Origin: Argyresthia goedartella | Taxonomy: Eukaryota; Arthropoda; Insecta; Lepidoptera; Argyresthiidae | Direction: 5' to 3' | DNA length: 64,000 nucleotides | Assembly: GCA_949825045.1 (NCBI GenBank) | Contig: OX463806.1 | Coordinates: forward strand, 44,788,208-44,852,207 | Shown: one piece after another, positions 46,901 to 57,400 of the stretch | How positions within the stretch are numbered: position 1 is the stretch's first letter | How the letters are laid out: each line of letters starts with the position of its first letter | Notes under the pieces: model-generated | What the model was told of the DNA's origin: nothing | Seen by the model: only the letters and a program-made list of their open reading frames with translations | Database searches by the model: none | Translations under genes and position numbers: made by a program

Positions 46901-49900
46901 TTATTTAGCCACAAATAACAAGACTACAAAAGTAAATATTCATACAACGCAACGCACACAGATATTCAGTCAAGGACATGAAATTTTATATTTCAATCAT
47001 TCGCGCGTGTCGCCCCGCTACTTCTATCATACATTCATTTATTTAGACGGAAAACATTCTAAGGAAACCTTCATATCTGCGAAACGAGCTGGCGTGAAAA
47101 ATGATTTTGATAGTATAACCGTCTCTTACTTTCCAGAACAATCATTCGAATACCAAGCAAATGATCATGCAGCTAATGGAAATGCTCCTCAACAAGACGT
47201 TCGAGGGGGCATCGCTACCGTCAGCTGCCCCCCTATTCAGATGCCTGGAGGAGAGCCCCAACCTCCCCCCCTTTATCCGCCAGAACCCGGCCCAAAGACC
47301 GTTTGCCGTGGAAGACAACTCACCTATGAGCGTGCTGATGAACACGGTCAATCGTCTGCTGGCAAACAGACCTGCTGTCCCGGAGAACAATGATATAGCT
47401 TCGATGCTGGCTATGATCCAAAATGGTGAGCTAATAAATATTTACATAACATTAATCTGAGAACTATGTATATGTAAATGTGATCGATCACGGCTGAACT
47501 GCTTTTGATGAATCATAGTGAAAGACTCCCAATTTCAAAGAATCCGTCATATACGTGTTTGTGATTATATTTCATTAGTCATAATAACCTAAATGAAGAA
47601 GTCATTGTAGTCAAAGCCTAAGAAGGTAGTCTTACTTAGAGCGATGCCTCACAGCCGTCCTAATGTCTGGCAGCCCACTTTCATATAGCCCCAAAAATTA
47701 AAGTTAAATGATTTGAGCATGTCATGTTTGACCAACTATTGTACAGGTAATTAAAAAACCGTACAACGATTATTATTTTAATTGTAAGGAAACACTTACT
47801 ATAGGTTACCTATATATTGATGATATTGGAGCACAAGGATAAGAGTGTCTTCTTTCAATAATATAAAAATATTAAAAATAAATAAAAAACCTCTGCAAAA
47901 ATAAAATAATTACAGCATCAGCGATCAAGAAAATAAATATTAATTATCTATTATTATGATAAATATATAATAATATAGTTCAGTTTCATTGCAAACTACA
48001 AGGTTATAGATGAAAGGTTGTTTATCCCTCTCGCTCTATCCACACGCTGAAAAAACCTGAAAATTATGATGACATAGGTTTCAATAGGTTGTACATGTAT
48101 ATATCGATCTGTATTTTCAAAGGAGTAAGAGACATTCGAATGATTCTTCTCTGATCAAGACAATTTACTACTGTCTGTGCCAAACTTACATTATGATTAA
48201 ACGGAGAAGTTACTAGAAACCATTCAGTGATGACATTATTGTACCGTATAAAGCTATATAAATGTACACATGTATCTATCTACAAATAAAATTTCTATAT
48301 ATACAATCTATATCTACCTCTGACTACCTACTTCTATCCATACCTGTAATAATAACTTGTTCATTGTATCTAAATGTCCAATGGGGTCTAATAGGAGACT
48401 TGACTTCACTTTGTATCACGTTTTTATTTTCATTTTCATTTTAATTTAACATTTATTTGTTGCTCTGCCGTAGTACAGTTTATACTAGTACGGGGAGCTT
48501 TCATTTTTTCTACAAACCAGATGTAATGATACGCATACCTTCTACCGTGATTGTTTTGTTTTATTAAGTTAAAAAAATATATAATAGCTAGTAAACCAGT
48601 TTATTTGCAAATAATACTTAGCTGTAGGAACTTTATTTTTTTATTTTTTTTCGTATGGCATTATTTTATGCAGTAGATAGGCAATCTATACTTGTGACTT
48701 ACGATCTTTTAGCCAGTTGACTAATGACTATGTCAGGGGTTGTGGCCCAGGCCTTCGGATGGATGACTCTCTTCTTTCTTTTTTCATATGGCATTATTTT
48801 ATGCTGTAGATAGGCAATCTATATTTGTGACTTAAGATCTTTTAGCCAGTTGACTAAGTCAGGGGTTGTGGACCAGGTCTTCGGGTGGATGACTGTCTTT
48901 TATTTTTTTAATTATATTTTTTCGTATGGCATTTTACGCTGTAGATAGGCAATCTATATTTGTGACTTAGATCTTTTAGCCAGTTGACTACGTCAGGGGT
49001 TGTGGACCAGGTGTTCGGGTAGATGACTCTCTCCTTTTTTTTTTTTTTCTTTCGTTTGGCATTATTTTATGCTGTAGATAGGCAATCTATATTTGTGACT
49101 TAAGATCTTTTAGCCAGTTGACTACGTCAGAAGTTGTGGACCAGGTCTTCGGGTGGATGACTGTATTATTATTTTTTTTTTTTTTTCGTATGGCATTATT
49201 TTATCCTGTAGATAGGCAATCTATATTTGTGACTTAAGATCTTTTAGCCAGTTGACTACGTCAGGGGTTGCGGAACAGCTCTGCGGGTGGATGAATCTCT
49301 TTTTTTTTTTTTCCGTATGGCATTATTTTATGCTATAGATAGGCAATCTATATTTGTGACTTAAGATCTTTTAGCCAGTTGACTACGTCAAGGGTTAGCA
49401 GGTCTTCGGGTGGATCGATTGGGCATCGAACCGATGAATTGGGCATCGCTAGATGTTGTGCTACATCGTATGGACCTCCGCATTCACACAGCGCGGAATC
49501 TTTCCATCCCCACTTGTGCCAGAAGCAGCAGCAACGGCCAGGGCCCGTCCTCAGCCTGTTCAGGCGGCACCATAGGTTTCGCGGTAGATAAAAACTTTCT
49601 GGTTTTCTGGTTGGGTCAATAGTTTGAGCATTCGTTTCGTTGGTCGCTGTTTAATATTTATGCTTCGGAACGCACCTTTTTTCGTTACGCGACTCGGACC
49701 GCGAGTGATCGGAACGGAACTAGCAGCTGTCACTTGTATAGAAACGTGATGACGAGTTAGAGGTTATTTTTTTGCACATGGCATTCGGGCCTTGGCTGTA
49801 TTTTTATTAGTAATAATTGTCTAACACAGGTGTCGGGCCTGGTCGGAGTGTTAATTTGTAATAATCATCACGGAACAATCGTCGGGAAATAAGTAGATTC

Positions 49901-52900
49901 ACGTCATCGGAGTGAGTGCTTCGTGTTGTGAAGGGACGAAGTGATTCGGGGATCAATTCGTCGCATTCGGACAGCGACCCTTCGTGTCGGCAAGCAACAC
50001 GACGGCGACAGCATCGGGCTACGACGAGAGTAAGATTCGACTCCTCTCCCCCCACCCTTGTGCTCCTCATCCCGTGTTCCTGCCTCGAATTGAGCTTTCG
50101 AATTCCAGTCCACGGCGTCACAAAGGTCAGTACTCCTGGTGAAAACCAACCCTACCAAGATTCCACGCCCTGTCGGTTGGGGCGTGGAATTTAATCAGTC
50201 GCCATGGTCCGATCCATCTTCCAGCTATGTGATGTGTTGAAGGATGTTATGGTCCTGGCTGGTGGATATTTTCAATGCTTTACTAAACAATTTGGCTTCG
50301 ACTGTCCCATATTTTTTTCAGTCAAGTCGGAGCCGTGCAACGAACGAAAATAATAACAGTTTTGGGGCTGGCAGGATTCGGGGCCGTGAGGCATCACCCC
50401 TTACTTATTACCAAATGTCAACTTGAGCGAACTCAACTAACGCAAACACAATCTTCTAGAAGCGGCTCGAAACGAGGCGCCTCCGCCCCGACCGCCGGCC
50501 GAGTTCGCGCGCGGCGGCTACCCTGACGCAGTCGCTGGGCCCAGCGCTGCAGTGGCGGTTAGGCCTCCCGCGCCGGCCTACCAATACGGCTACCAGGAGG
50601 CCGGGCCTAGCCATGCTGCCCCGCCGACGAGGCCCACGGTGCGCGGATACAACTATCAGGTATGTAGTAACCTGTACATCCCACAGGAATCTATGGCTGC
50701 CATTGCTCCCGCTTGGTGGCGCATAGTTGGAGGCAAAGAGTTATTCTTCTGAGGTTAAGTATAAAAACAGCTCCCGTGATATTTCAAATGCATTTGACAC
50801 TGGCAAAATTAACCTAAGATAAGGTTAAGATGTCATATATTATAAGAAGAATCAAATAGAAGTCGACAACTTGGCAGATAGACAGCCTCCAACTATACGA
50901 GAAATCGTTTTAACCTCATCTGAGTTTAATTTTGACCGTGCCCAGTATATTTGAAAGATATCACGTGATGTATTTTTTAATCTAACCTCAGAAGAATGAA
51001 ACTCTTTGCCTCCAACTACACGATAAAGTAGGCAAATAGCCTTCGAAGGCTTCACCTACAGCTGAAAACTACAATACAAACATTATAAGTGAGCAACACT
51101 TCTCATTTCCCCCGCTTTCAGGAGGCCGGGCCGAGCCAGGCGGCCGTGGCGCCCTTCAGCTTCCACGTGCCGCCGCCGCCGCCGCCCCCCGGGCCGAGCG
51201 CCTACGCCCCGTACGCGCACCCCGCCGCCCCGTACGCGCACCCCGCCGCCATGGGGTGAGCACACGCACTGCTCTACACTAGTCTCGCCGCACGCACACA
51301 CACGTACGCGCACCCCGCCGCCATGGGGTGAGCACACGCACTGCTCTACACTAGTCTCGCCGCACGCACACACACGTACGCGCACCCCGCCGCCATGGGG
51401 TGAGCACACGCGATGCTCTACACTAGTCTCGCTGCACGCACACACATGCCATGTGCATGCACACGCACTGCTCTACACTAGTCTCGCCGCACGCACACAC
51501 ATGCACACACACGTACGCGCACCCCGCCGCCATGGGGTGAGCACACGCACTGCTCTACACTAGTCTCGCCGCACGCACACACATGCCATGTGCATGCACA
51601 CGCACTGCTCTACACTAGTATCGCCGCACGCACACACACGTACGCGTACCCCGCCGCCATGGGGTGAGCACACGCACTGCTCTACACTAGTCTCGCCGCA
51701 CGCACACACATGCCATGTGCATGCACACGCACTGCTCTACACTAGTCTCGCCGCACGCACACACACGTACGCGCACCCCGCCGCCATGGGGTGAGCACAC
51801 GCACTGCTCTACACTAGTCTCGCCGCACGCACACACATGCACACACACGTACGCGCACCCCGCCGCCATGGGGTGAGCACACGCACTGCTCTACACTAGC
51901 ACGCACACACATGCCATGTGCATGCACACGCACTGCTCTACACTAGTCTCGCCGCACGCACACACATGCACACACACGTACGCGCACCCCGCCGCCATGG
52001 GGTGAGCACACGCACTGCTCTACACTAGTCTCGCCGCACGCACATACATGCCATGTGCATGCACACGCACTGCTCTACACTAGTCTCGCCGCACGCACAC
52101 ACATGCCATGTGCATGCACACGCACTGCTCTACACTAGTCTCGCCGCACGCACACACATGCACACACACGTACGCGCACCCCGCCGCCATGGGGTGAGCA
52201 CACGCACTGCTCTATACTAGTCTCGCCGCACGCACACGCACTGCTCTACACTAGTGTCGCCGCACGCACACACATGCCATGTGCATTAACTGTACTCTAT
52301 TTGCCTAAACAAGCTCATCGGAAAGAAATGCACTGGCATCTGATTGGTAGAGCCACGCAACGCTAGGACAGTATTCACAGTGCGAGAATTTTTTAGTCTG
52401 CTCGTGCGATTCGTACTATACAGACATTCTGATAAATAATGGTTAATATGAAGTTTTTTTTAATTTAATTTATACTATACATATAAGTATTTTTATTCTA
52501 GTAATACACCTCATAACTGTCTAGTTACTCAAAGCAAAAACATGTTTAGCTGAGAGTATAAAACGTCGGCACATCATGAATGCGCCTTTACTTCTATCCA
52601 GTTTGGGTTAAGCCAACTAGCGATTTTTTGACCTTGTCTTTTTTATGAAATTGTATAACAGGGACAACGCTCTATTTACTTGTTTCGGCAAATAGAGTAT
52701 AGCATCGTATTACAACGTGTGGCCAAATTGATGACAGAAAAACATAAGAGAAGACAGATTTGAGTGTCGCGCAGGTTTCCACATGCTGGTTTCGCAGCAC
52801 CCCGCTCCCTCATGTTACATGTCAGTAAAACAAATTTTGTGCTTTCAAATAGCTTGCCAGATACAGGCATGCCAGTTAGCGTGTACACATGAAAGTGGGT

Positions 52901-53695
52901 GGTACTTGTGCAAGGAGCTTTTATGCAAGCCAGCTACAGTCATGTGTAAAGGTCGCGACAGAAAACCGACCTGTCTCTCGCTGTCTATCTGAAACGCACG
53001 ACGCTGTCCTCGTCTCTGGTCTCGAACCTCCTGCCGCTGCCTTAATATCACGTGTTGATTCGCCACCAGGGCGCTAGTGTAACGGCAGAGCACCCGATAA
53101 ATAATTACTTCAATACTTACTATTTGATAAAAAAACATACCTATACGCTTCTTCTTTAAGTAAAGAGTTTCCTTTATTACTCCATGATCCCATCATCACA
53201 TCCTGACCGACCGACATTGATATATTGTTGAGAGGCTCTCCTGATACCACGTCACCATCCCTTTATTTCACCAACCTTAATAAAGTACCATAACAAAACC
53301 TGTAGGCTTCCTTGTACTCAGGAGTTCTGGTGGCCATCTGTGGTCTTAGAAAATACACGAGTTACGATGAAAATTCCAAAAAAAAGGGCAATCGATTTCT
53401 TCAGGTTACCATCATCAGATCCTGGCCTGATGTAAAAGTTACCAATCGGAAGGTAAAAATTTTCAAACACAAAACAATACTCCAAATAAGTCCATCTGTC
53501 TTGGAGACATTGATGAACATACATAAAAAACAGGTCCCGACGAATTGTAAACCTCCTATTACGAAGTCTGTTAAAAAAAACTGACAGAGAACTCCATCCG
53601 ATTTTGAAGTGGACTAAATTTTAACAACTTCTATTAGGTAACTTATTTATTATTTATAATGCACATTTGTTTCCAGAAGACGTGAGCGGCACTAG
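37691..53695 (+). CDS. Masc: Masculinizer-like tandem CCCH zinc-finger protein (gene span)
   Basis: Ten coding exons give about 547 residues; Bombyx Masc is 588. Seen in order: CCCH finger 1 (C31, C39, C45, H49), CCCH finger 2 (C63, C72, C77, H81), a Pro/Ala-rich linker, a basic bipartite signal (KRRR 227-230 with PRK 239-241), an isolated C-E-Q-C pair (C251, C254), a charged helical segment (about 260-334) and a Pro-rich C-terminal part. This matches Masculinizer, the nuclear protein that imposes male doublesex splicing and dosage compensation in Lepidoptera. In Bombyx, a C-x-x-C pair is essential for masculinising activity, and W-derived Fem piRNA silences Masc. Finger 2 also resembles ZC3H10, but the third ZC3H10 finger is missing. 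Phases agree at every junction. The C-terminal end is uncertain because a minisatellite follows exon 10. Confidence 0.85.
38390..38619 (+). CDS. Masc: Masc exon 3: Pro/Ala-rich linker
   Basis: The acceptor is TTTTGTTTAG and the donor is GTATGA at 38620. It encodes YAAQAGAVSPAV, then poly-Pro and poly-Ala runs. The phase fits exons 2 and 4. The GCC/CCG repeats may be length-variable. Confidence 0.88.
38620..41063. other. Masc: Masc intron 3
   Basis: The intron holds the hairpin at 39863-39907 and a segment sharing TTTACAAAGTTATTGGTG with 32981-32998. A 155-residue open frame at 40199-40666 resembles no protein I recognise and sits in repeat-like sequence. Confidence 0.6.
39863..39907. repeat. 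Perfect hairpin, 20-base arms
   Basis: The arms 39863-39882 (AATATTTAGGTTTGGTCCGA) and 39888-39907 are exact complements with a five-base loop CTTTC. It lies in Masc intron 3 in the sense strand of the pre-mRNA. It may be a MITE centre or a small-RNA precursor. Confidence 0.9.
41064..41142 (+). CDS. Masc: Masc exon 4
   Basis: The acceptor is ATTGTTTCAG and the donor is GTAAGT at 41143. It encodes HGFNPSLPTFTYPASAPP, a Pro-rich linker. Both junction phases fit. Confidence 0.85.
41300..41475 (+). repeat. GGCCAAAGCGCG/GATTCCCTTGCGAG repeat copy
   Basis: It shares CACCG(A/C)G-GTTCCGC, a TGAAACTACATGGTTTTTGG stretch and GGTTTTGATTC-CTTGCGA with the head of 4742-5435. Confidence 0.6.
41699..41790 (+). 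CDS. Masc: Masc exon 5: basic cluster
   Basis: The acceptor is TATCCTCAG and the donor is GTAAGC at 41791. It encodes FDASRPPPNFPAPEKTVSG followed by TKRRRSGDPEG, the first half of the predicted bipartite nuclear signal. Confidence 0.9.
41791..43535. other. Masc: Masc intron 5
   Basis: The intron carries a 41-bp duplication (42518-42599) and a short dispersed repeat at about 42630-42690. Nothing else was recognised. Confidence 0.5.
42518..42599 (+). repeat. 41-bp tandem duplication
   Basis: GTTGTATTGTAGCACCCCGC and the rest of the unit occur twice without a visible difference. Confidence 0.9.
43536..43605 (+). CDS. Masc: Masc exon 6: C-x-x-C masculinising motif
   Basis: The acceptor is TTTGTTCCCAG and the donor is GTTTGG at 43606. 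The exon is short, encoding AAPRKMAKTTPNRQCEQCNL. It contains the two Cys separated by two residues, equivalent to the pair needed for male-determining activity in Bombyx. Confidence 0.9.
43606..44581. other. Masc: Masc intron 6
   Basis: A 93-residue open frame at 43972-44253 (RVTVPTVYTDRYYNML) shows no family I recognise. No repeat was seen. Confidence 0.4.
44582..44804 (+). CDS. Masc: Masc exon 7: charged helical region
   Basis: The acceptor is ACTATTCGTAG and the donor is GTAAGA at 44805. It encodes SAEIERMIQQMIVQEADLSL and a Lys-rich helix (YRKKREQFLQKKKILL). It is likely helical and possibly an interaction surface. Confidence 0.88.
44922..45252. mobile_element. MITE with ~75-bp inverted termini
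   Basis: The left terminus (44922-45000) and right terminus (45175-45252) are complements with few mismatches. The core is GTAGTCCGTTTACAAACGCG through CGAAGGCAAATT. The centre (45033-45145) is shared with 1150-1310. It lies in Masc intron 7. Confidence 0.85.
45255..46890 (-). mobile_element. Internally deleted Jockey-like LINE, antisense in Masc
   Basis: On the minus strand a GC-rich leader (about 46890-46300) is followed by ORF1 (46296-45766). The extreme end of a Jockey-type ORF2 follows (about 45720-45480, TIVGAPRYVRNATIARNLGL). The ~3 kb of endonuclease and RT normally between them is absent, so it is a non-autonomous deletion derivative. Confidence 0.8.
45766..46296 (-). CDS. LINE ORF1: PHD-type zinc finger and coiled coil
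   Basis: About 176 residues from ATG 46296. The first ~55 residues have a Cys/His array (CKKC, CEGSCEG, SHKAC, CCLSC) like a PHD finger. A helical stretch (KSITELAENVDFYAEQYQKM, then ERIELLETKE) follows, and a start of an RNA-binding-like fold (KIEIIGLEEY). This is a typical ORF1 of some insect LINEs. It ends early at the deletion junction. It is not a host gene, because an ORF2 tail follows on the same strand. Confidence 0.75.
   Translation of the reverse strand: MVQCKKCRLFVSTSKSDVIKCEGSCEGYSHKACIKDMKQFKENGACCLSCSNKTPQKTPEFADADSEPMSMETFLKDINTKPETMYRIEKSITELAENVDFYAEQYQKMEERIELLETKEYEKKIEIIGLEEYKNENVKEMASKIGICLGLSGGNINDIESAWRVGAPPHERGTPP
47137..47425 (+). CDS. Masc: Masc exon 8
   Basis: The acceptor is CTTACTTTCCAG and the donor is GTGAGC at 47426. 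It encodes MIMQLMEMLLNKTFEG and PMSVLMNTVNRLLANRP. Phase 0 in and phase 1 out fit its neighbours. Confidence 0.88.
47426..48650. other. Masc: Masc intron 8, left part
   Basis: AT-rich sequence. No exon, repeat or RNA was recognised. Confidence 0.45.
48653..49425 (+). repeat. Tandem array, six units of ~130 bp
   Basis: Units begin CGTATGGCATTATTTTATGC at about 48653, 48785, 48923, 49053, 49187 and 49313. Each has GTAGATAGGCAATCTATA, AGATCTTTTAGCCAGTTGAC and a T-rich spacer. Spacing varies from 126 to 138 bp, mainly through the T run. It lies in Masc intron 8. Confidence 0.93.
49430..50459. other. Masc: Masc intron 8, right part; LINE leader-like
   Basis: The GC-richer stretch at 49640-50220 resembles a non-LTR element 5' leader. 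It contains a stem TTCCACGCCC / GGGGCGTGGAA (about 50160-50190). No coding part was identified. Confidence 0.35.
50460..50659 (+). CDS. Masc: Masc exon 9: Pro-rich
   Basis: The acceptor is AATCTTCTAG and the donor is GTATGT at 50660. It encodes NEAPPPRPPAEFARGGYP and YQYGYQEAGPSHAA. The EAGPS stretch recurs at the start of exon 10. Confidence 0.85.
51122..51255 (+). CDS. Masc: Masc exon 10, ends in minisatellite
   Basis: The acceptor is CCCGCTTTCAG and the donor is GTGAGC at 51256. It encodes EAGPSQAAVAPFSFHV, poly-Pro, then two copies of PYAHPAA followed by MG. The last ~30 bases are the first unit of the downstream repeat. If the intron is retained, TGA follows at once. Confidence 0.85.
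51225..52285 (+). repeat. Minisatellite replicating the Masc exon-10 end and donor
   Basis: The unit combines GTACGCGCACCCCGCCGCC, ATGGG and the donor GTGAGC, then ACACGCACTGCTCTACACTA, GTCTCGCCGCACG and (CA)n. Nine copies of the ATGGGGTGAGC donor start at about 51251, 51323, 51395, 51532, 51659, 51786, 51868, 51997 and 52189. They are mixed with shorter units that carry CATGCCATGTGCATGCACACG instead. The first donor is the real exon-10 splice site. Confidence 0.95.
52290..53676. other. Masc: Masc intron 10, right part
   Basis: No additional exon with matching phase was recognised. Confidence 0.4.
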
Positions 53696-53717
53696 CGGCG
53701 CGCCTCCGCAGTCCTAG
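53677..53717 (+). CDS. Masc: Probable last Masc exon, two candidate stops
   Basis: The acceptor is TTTGTTTCCAG. In the phase left by exon 10 the frame closes at TAG 53693-53695. In a second frame it reads EDVSGTSGAPPQS and closes at TAG 53715-53717. The second reading looks more natural in composition but does not match the visible donor phase. Confidence 0.5.
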
Positions 53718-54441
53718 CACGGCACAACCTAGCAATATCCTAGCGGCGGCAAGGTCGGTCCCTAGAAGATGATACCGCTGCACGGCGAACTAGCTAATGC
53801 AAATGTCAACATTACAATGTATCTGTGTGATTCCATGTCTTTAAAGTTTCCACGGTACCTGCAAGACACAATGGACGTAAAGTAAGGCACGATAGAACGC
53901 AAGCTATTCTCGAATTTTGTATTGAGTTGTCAAAGCAGTTGCTAAACTCGTGTTCTATATATCGGACCTAAGATCAAGTATGGCTCTGTACCTAACTTTC
54001 AGTGTGTCTTGGAGCTTCCGGCGGTACTTTAAAAGCGGCCAGACCTTAGCGGTGAGTTGAGCGCGGTACCACTGGCATGCAGCAGTAACTTATCATGCAA
54101 TTCTGAAGGCACAAGCAACTAAACCGACACTGACCGACGGCTTGAAATCCTATAGCTCCGGCGGCGCCGACCGTACAAAAACTGACGAATTTCAGTGTGA
54201 TACATGTCTATACGCCTTGCAACACCTGCAGGTATTGTTGCGACATCTATTACTACTGTAATCAATTACTCACCGTGTTAATTGGTCTCAATATCTTAAA
54301 TTTTGCGTGAATCGTGCTGTGAAAGTGCTTTCTGGCACGGCTACTAAACTAAATTAACTCTCATCATCAATTCTAGTAACATTTTAGATGTCAATAGTGC
54401 AATTAAGAACATTTGCTTTCATGAATTTGTACTTAAATAAA
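53718..54441 (+). other. Masc: Probable Masc 3' UTR
   Basis: The first AATAAA after the stop codons is at 54436-54441. The transcript may use later signals. Confidence 0.4.
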
Positions 54442-57400
54442 AAAGCGAAAATCCGCCCTGGTCGTGCTATAGTAACACGGATTTGAAGCTGTCAGCTTAG
54501 TTCGTTATATTTGACGCCTCCAGAATTCTTTCATCAATGGGACCACTCTTCCAAGACATTTTTGTAAACGTCACTTGTTTATTTACACTCCATTAATTGT
54601 TTACTTTAGTCAAGTATGATTAACACATAGTTTGTAAGCGAAGTATAATCCGTCCAATTTTTAATGTCATGACTTTAGGGAGCGGTTGGGATAAAAAAAT
54701 ACAATCAACAAAAAGTAAAACCATAAAAACTATTTTCACCGGCCGTATAATCGGTTCCCAGAACATTTCTCTTGAAACTCGAAATTCTCGCATCAAAATA
54801 TCATCTTAATACTAAACAAACACTGTTAAGACGCTGCTGGTTCGTAGAAGGCCGCAATAGCAGGAGAAGTGTCGCGTGAGTGTGCGAGCGAGACAGCGAG
54901 CGCAGTACGACGCGGGTAAGCGAGACAGCAGAACTTCCACCTATATTTATAAACCGCTCCAAGTTAGACTTATTTTCAACACAGGCTCAGTTGTTTTAAC
55001 GGTGCTATTTAAATAATGCTCAATTTTTTGATCTCAATATAAATATTACTAGTACTATGTTAGCCAACAAATGATTTAATTACATATGATTAAACTTTAC
55101 TCATACGAACCGATGGGTGTGAGTAGATCAAGTACTTACCAAATAAGAATATTTCCTTACTTCTCCACTAATAGTAAAATCGACGTCAAATCACTTTTTC
55201 AATTCATTTAAATACCACTCCTCTACCGTATCTTCGTCCGTAAATAGGAACCTTGCTGCAAGGCAAGTTTTCTAACTAAGCCTTAACTTAAATGTCATAC
55301 TGTCGCTGTCAATTCCCGAGCGAGATACAATGAGAGCATGACCTGAGTGTCCGTTAAACTTTGAGTGGTCGCCGACGTGTTGTTCCCCGATAGGACAGTC
55401 GTCAAGCACTTACCTTGTCAGTGAGGTAGTGCGTTCAAACCTTGGCTTAGATTTTATTCCAATCCACCTAACAATCAATTAGTTTGCGCTTGCCTACATA
55501 GGTTGTAAGCACGCTAGCGGGGTATGTCTTAGGTTAGGTATCAGGCTAAAATGTGTTGTGACCGTGGACTAATGGGAAATTCATTTTAATAATTAGACAG
55601 TTAAGAATCATTTTAATGTTACCAATTTAAGAAAAAAAATGCATATCGACGGCATCAAAACAGCTTATAAAACACCAGACTATCGGAACAATGTGTCCAC
55701 TTTATATTTTAATACCCAAGGCATATTTTGGAAACCGCAATACCACCATAGTATGGCCGTATTTAACAACTGATGTCGGAGTGTTTTCATTTTATATTTT
55801 CTACTAGTATAAGCATAGGTTACACCGAAATAGTCAACTTAATTATTAGTCAAACATCAAGGTTCCTATTTATCTTTAAACATAAATAGTAAAACAACAT
55901 ATGAGATTATTAATCCCACCAATAGTCAGATTTCTAAGTCAATTAACGCATTTATACATAAATTAGAGGCATAATAGAATAAGAGAACATATTTTTATAA
56001 CATTAACATAGTACAGTGAGTAACGGAATTGACTGGGCAGGCTACATAAACACTCAACAGTGATGCATGTAATTTCTCTTTTAATGGTTTTTAAGGTTCA
56101 AAATAAGTCCGCATCCTGGCCTGCCCGATTATATTTGTTACTGTACTGAACGTTTTGAATTATGTGGTGCTCTAGTGCTAGTACTCTTAGCATAGTGCTC
56201 TGCGAATGTTAGATAATCCTATCACGCTGGCGACTTAATACTAATTATCTACCTCAGTACCTGAAAATACAGAGTATTTGGTAGATTGATGCAAAACCTC
56301 GAGAATGTAGTTTAAACCATTTAGATCCGTTTGGCCAAATTTATGTCAGCCGAAGTATTACCGTTTCGTTTTATCGATATTTTATTATTGTTGACGAAAA
56401 ACCCCGGAATTTTACCTAATTCGTAATTGTTACGATTGTAAACAATAATTGATTACTTTTTCAATAATTTGTAAATTAATGCTCTAAGTAATCTAACAGA
56501 ACGTTTAAGCAACTGTGAAATAAGACTTGGTTTTACAGACTTTTGAACTGCTAGAAAAGGAGATGGAAATGTCGATGCGTAGACCACTGCTCCAGAGATG
56601 TACGGGCATTGCACCTAGCTCGGTATTCACAATTCTGAAAAAAAAAAACTCCTGTAAGAGAAGTTTTTTATAGTCTTTAAATGACAGATAAAAAACTCGC
56701 ACAAATAAGTTCAAACAATAAAACTCTTTCAATATTATGTGCCTACACATATTATTACATATAGATATCGCTATTTTCTATGTAATGATGTCTAATAACA
56801 ACTTTTAATTATTTAGTAACAAGTTCTACAAAATAAATATTAGCGTGCGTCAGCTCATCAACAATAGTTCGTAAATTAATAGTTATATTTCTATGCCTAG
56901 AGAAAAGTTTTTGTGCCTTGAGGCAGTTTTTATACATTACTGTCCTCTGAATATAAGCAAGGCTTTTTGAAGGGCTATAAAAAACAGAGGGGTTTTTGCG
57001 TGTAAACATTTTTAAACCATACAATATTATTTTCCCTATAATATTTAAGTAAAGCGCTATATTAGGTATTTTTTCAAAATTTTAGTTACTAAGCTTTTCT
57101 GGTTTATGAAAAAACTTGAAAAACATCGGCGAATACTATTTTGTATGTTCTATCTTCCTTTTAAGGCTTTGCATCGATGTACCAAACATCCTGTATAATA
57201 CAATAAATAAATATAAACTTTATAGTCTTTACTCAAATTCGGAATATAATTTACAGGGTGTAAATACAATGTTAAAGTAATGTTTGTAAGTCTTTGGTAT
57301 TCGACTCATCGGAAAATCTCTCTTTATTAGGAAATACTATCGAAATGTACGTAATTTGCATATGTTGTATTCAGTTGGTGCAAATTTTAATGTATATCAC

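Noticed and set aside
51083..51869. Minus- and plus-strand repetitive open frames over the minisatellite
   Set aside because: They are translations of the repeat array in non-coding frames.
51225..52285. CRISPR-like array
   Set aside because: The units are contiguous with no unique spacers, and the genome is eukaryotic.
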